Source of the DNA: a virus
Virus record (IMG/VR): IMGVR_UViG_3300027987_000070
Span: 1-22,850 of that record
Reading direction: 5' to 3' (one strand)
Length of the DNA: 22,850 nt
Under the pieces are notes generated by a model. The model saw nothing but the letters and a program-made list of their open reading frames with translations, was not told where the DNA came from and did no database searches. Positions 22,373 through 22,850 of the stretch are shown here, piece by piece. Position numbers and translations under genes: made by a program. Position 1 is the first letter of the stretch; every line of letters starts with the position of its first letter.

Positions 22373-22710
22373 GCATCGTCTATATAGTTCAGAATCAACA
22401 TCACTTAGTTGGTGCAACACTCAAACCGAAGTTTGACTTTACTTCTGCGGAAAAGTATGGCGAGCTTGTAATGCTCCTCAGCCCAGGTGCTAGACCATTT
22501 GAGCCAGCGCACGTCATCAGCGAGCTTCGTGAAAAGTTGAGTTCGTACACAAGTCGAGACTATCTTCTTCTAGTTGGAAATCCGTGCTTGATTGGATTTG
22601 CGACAGCGATTGCAGCGGATGTGAACAATGGATTCGTCCGCATGCTTCAATGGAACGGGAAGAAAAAGAAGTACGTCGAAATCTGTGCTCAACTTCACAA
22701 CGAGGATTAG
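22369..22710 (+). CDS. Small conserved phage protein, function unknown
   Basis: 113 aa, with an ATGA overlap to the radical SAM gene. The pattern SIVYIVQNQHH, then KPKFDFTSAEKYGELVMLLSPGARPF, ISELREKLSSYTSRDYLLLVGNPCLIGFATAIAADVN and VRMLQWNGKKKKYVEI is one I recognise from many phage replication regions. The GNP-x-L-I-G-x-A-x-A-I-A-A core is the most distinctive part. No catalytic motif is evident and no function is known to me. It is the last gene of the rightward operon; a promoter for the next unit follows within 30 bp. Confidence 0.78.
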   Translation: MSIVYIVQNQHHLVGATLKPKFDFTSAEKYGELVMLLSPGARPFEPAHVISELREKLSSYTSRDYLLLVGNPCLIGFATAIAADVNNGFVRMLQWNGKKKKYVEICAQLHNED

Positions 22711-22733
22711 TGTAAAAAACACAACTTTATGGC

Positions 22734-22762
22734 TTGCAATTGATTGCAAAATATGCTAATGT
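22734..22762 (+). promoter_or_regulatory. Candidate promoter with TTGCAAT inverted-repeat operator
   Basis: TTGCAA (22734-22739) and an extended -10, TGCTAATGT (TAATGT at 22757-22762), are 17 bp apart. The -35 lies within a perfect inverted repeat, TTGCAAT-tg-ATTGCAA (22734-22749). A dimeric regulator bound there would compete with polymerase. The leader to the next ATG is about 40 nt and contains a GAGCG-caa-CGCTC hairpin (22776-22788). Confidence 0.6.
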
Positions 22763-22809
22763 AATTGCCTATTTAGAGCGCAACGCTCCAAAGAATCGAA
22801 GGAGACAAC

Positions 22810-22850
22810 ATGACAACAGATATCCCAGACTACTCTAATGAACAGAACTC
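22810..22850 (+). CDS. Start of the next rightward gene (runs off the window)
   Basis: Only 13 codons are visible, reading MTTDIPDYSNEQN. The start is well supported by a strong GAAGGAG ribosome site 5 nt before the ATG and by the promoter just upstream, so it is the first gene of a new transcription unit. Too little is present to name a product. Confidence 0.65.
   Translation, partial: MTTDIPDYSNEQN

Noticed and set aside
22706-22725. GTGT-A-run-ACAC near the end of the rightward operon as a terminator
   Set aside because: The stem is only four base pairs and no T-run follows.

Overview
The window is a piece of a tailed double-stranded DNA bacteriophage (Caudoviricetes). It carries a complete packaging and head-assembly block next to a replication block. 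The portal (DUF1073 type), SPP1 gp7/Mu F-like head protein, DUF2213 protease-scaffold pair, DUF2184-type capsid protein and DUF4054 adaptor are a set common in phages of aquatic and soil Proteobacteria. ADP-heptose pathway genes also point to a Gram-negative host with heptose-containing LPS. I see no integrase, excisionase, transposase, CRISPR array, rRNA or tRNA. The tail genes must lie beyond the left edge.

Left arm, minus strand, read from 14383 down to 1: a small conserved protein, small terminase, large terminase, a 57-aa CxxH/CxxC microprotein, a ferritin-like protein with a complete set of diiron ligands, five or six beta-rich virion-type proteins, portal, an acidic-repeat protein, SPP1 gp7-like protein, a small beta protein, protease, scaffold, cement protein, major capsid protein, a virion protein with an inserted module, DUF4054 adaptor, HK97 gp10/gpG-like neck protein, and a truncated conserved gene. 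Nearly every junction is a stop-start overlap or a gap of a few bases, so the arm reads as one translationally coupled late operon.

Middle, 14384-14977: a divergent control region of about 590 bp with candidate promoters in both directions. It contains several inverted repeats, a repeated ATTAGCAA half-site, and a perfect 14-bp palindrome inside the spacer of the rightward promoter.

Right arm, plus strand, 14978-22710: a coiled-coil protein, a ribbon-helix-helix-like protein overlapped by the next gene, an AEP primase/SF3 helicase, sedoheptulose-7-phosphate isomerase (GmhA), a 61-aa protein, heptose-1-phosphate adenylyltransferase (HldE C-terminal half), heptose-7-phosphate kinase (HldE N-terminal half), an SNF2-type helicase, a radical SAM protein with a second cysteine cluster, and a small conserved phage protein. 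A second promoter with a TTGCAAT inverted repeat then starts another transcription unit (22810 onward).

The most notable content is the three-gene ADP-heptose module embedded in the replication operon. Together the encoded enzymes would run sedoheptulose 7-phosphate -> heptose 7-phosphate -> heptose 1,7-bisphosphate -> (host phosphatase GmhB) -> ADP-heptose. The adjacent radical SAM gene and the phage ferritin-like gene are the next most interesting items. Functions are inferred from visible motifs; no database search was possible.
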